The notes under the pieces: model-generated | Databases searched by the model: none | Told to the model about the DNA's origin: nothing | What the model saw: the letters and a program-made list of their open reading frames with translations, nothing else | NCBI GenBank assembly: GCA_947498155.1 | Contig: CANMJD010000002.1 | Location: 496,001 to 560,000 of the forward strand | Length of the DNA: 64,000 nt | Direction of reading: 5' to 3' | From: an uncultured Pseudoruegeria sp. | Lineage (GTDB): Bacteria; Pseudomonadota; Alphaproteobacteria; Rhodobacterales; Rhodobacteraceae | Shown here: piece after piece, positions 63,167 to 64,000 of the stretch | Numbering within the stretch: position 1 is the first letter of the stretch | Layout: each line of letters starts with the position of its first letter | Made by a program: the position numbers and the translations under genes

Positions 63167-63970
63167 TTAGGTGTAGGCAATCCACAGCAAGATGACGCCC
63201 AATAGAACGCGATAGATCACATAGGGCGTAAAGCTGACGCTCTTTAGCAAACGCATCATCAGCGATAGGGCCAGCAGGGCCGATAAAAATGCAAAGAGGG
63301 CCGCGATAGCCCCATCTCGTGCGGCTTGGGCATCGGCTTCGGCGATCACGCCGCCAGCGATATAGACACCAGACGCGATGATGGTCGGGATCGACATCAG
63401 CATCGAGAGTCGGGCAGCATCTTCGCGTTTATAGCCAAGCAACCGCGCGCCGGAGATTGTCGCACCAGAGCGCGACGTGCCGGGGATCAGGGCAATCGCC
63501 TGCCAGAGCCCCATGTACAGCGCATCGCGCAAAGACCAGTCTTGCGCTTGCTTGATCTCAGCGCCTTTTTGATCCGTCCAATAGAGCACGAGGCCAAATA
63601 CCAGCATGGTCCAGCCGATGGTTTTGATGCTCCGCAACGTGTCATCCAGGCCGCTCAGCGCCAGAAACAGGCCAAAGGCGATGACCGGTATGGTGCCAAG
63701 GATCAAAAGCAGCGCCAGTCTTGCGCCTTCGGTATCGGCTTTACCGATAAGCAATCTCGGCAGCCCGACAAGCGCTTTGGCGACGTCCCGTCTGAAATAC
63801 AGGGCCACCGCAAAGAGTGTACCGACATGCACCGCAGCATCAATGATCTGCCCCTGATCATCAAGCGGGGTCAGGGCCGGTAAAAGAATCAGGTGGCCCG
63901 AGGAAGAGACCGGCAGAAACTCGGTGATCCCTTGAAGGACAGCAATCAGGAGGAGATGGAGTAGGGGCAT
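63167..63970 (-). CDS. uppP: undecaprenyl-diphosphatase
   Basis: A 267-residue membrane enzyme (BacA type) with about eight helices that recycles undecaprenyl diphosphate for peptidoglycan synthesis and confers bacitracin tolerance. The two catalytic motifs are intact: LQGITEFLPVSSSGHL (residues 13-28) and PGTSRSGATIS near 163. The start at 63970 gives the usual MxxLHLLLIAVLQG opening. Confidence 0.95.
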   Translation of the reverse strand: MPLLHLLLIAVLQGITEFLPVSSSGHLILLPALTPLDDQGQIIDAAVHVGTLFAVALYFRRDVAKALVGLPRLLIGKADTEGARLALLLILGTIPVIAFGLFLALSGLDDTLRSIKTIGWTMLVFGLVLYWTDQKGAEIKQAQDWSLRDALYMGLWQAIALIPGTSRSGATISGARLLGYKREDAARLSMLMSIPTIIASGVYIAGGVIAEADAQAARDGAIAALFAFLSALLALSLMMRLLKSVSFTPYVIYRVLLGVILLWIAYT

Positions 63971-64000
63971 TACAATTTCGGCTACTTTTTGATCACACTG

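Noticed and set aside
1-64000. CRISPR array, rRNA operon, prophage or integrase
   Set aside because: No regularly spaced direct repeats, rRNA-like sequence, phage structural genes or tyrosine/serine recombinase were seen on either strand.

Overview
The window reads as chromosome of a marine alphaproteobacterium of the Rhodobacterales (Roseobacter type). This rests on gene content and organisation: phaA-phaB, a tctCBA uptake operon with tctDE, a PutA/PutR pair, a DUF465 protein, a tRNA-Leu beside an NDUFA9-like gene and uppP, and dense operons with 1-4 nt overlaps. It is a reading from protein families, not from a 16S gene, and none is present. No rRNA, CRISPR array, phage genes or plasmid replication genes were seen.

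Layout. 1-11.5 kb is housekeeping: a 5'-truncated TPR protein, ispE, a polyprenyl diphosphate synthase, a DUF2007 protein, a TrmN6-like methyltransferase, a 55-residue DUF465 protein, a DMT exporter with its LysR partner, the PHB genes phbA/phbB, an EAL protein, tag, and a sterol-desaturase-type hydroxylase. 11.8-19.6 kb is a carboxylate-uptake locus: a TctD/TctE two-component system with a periplasmic binding protein, divergent from tctC-tctB-tctA-AtuA-DUF4387. 19.6-25.6 kb holds putA with its Lrp-type regulator and an idonate/gluconate dehydrogenase pair.

25.6-61.8 kb looks accessory. It starts with a decayed IS3-family element and ends at a tRNA-Leu. It holds four ABC importers: a spermidine/putrescine type, a BMP (nucleoside-like) type, a Dpp type, and ugpBAEC. 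Interleaved are enzymes for small C-N compounds: three isochorismatase-fold cysteine hydrolases (one very like biuret/triuret hydrolase), a formamidase, an arginase-family ureohydrolase, a DUF917 protein, an allophanate hydrolase (AtzF), a RidA protein, an amidase, and a cobalt-type nitrile hydratase split into three genes in the order seen in thiocyanate hydrolase. A LysR gene sits between the BMP and Dpp operons, with similar TGCA-N5-TGCA dyads upstream of both. The most economical reading is a nitrogen-scavenging island that imports nitriles, amides and urea derivatives and reduces them to ammonia; biuret hydrolase feeding allophanate hydrolase is the best supported step.

61.8-64 kb returns to the core genome: tRNA-Leu(CAG), an NDUFA9-like SDR protein, and uppP.
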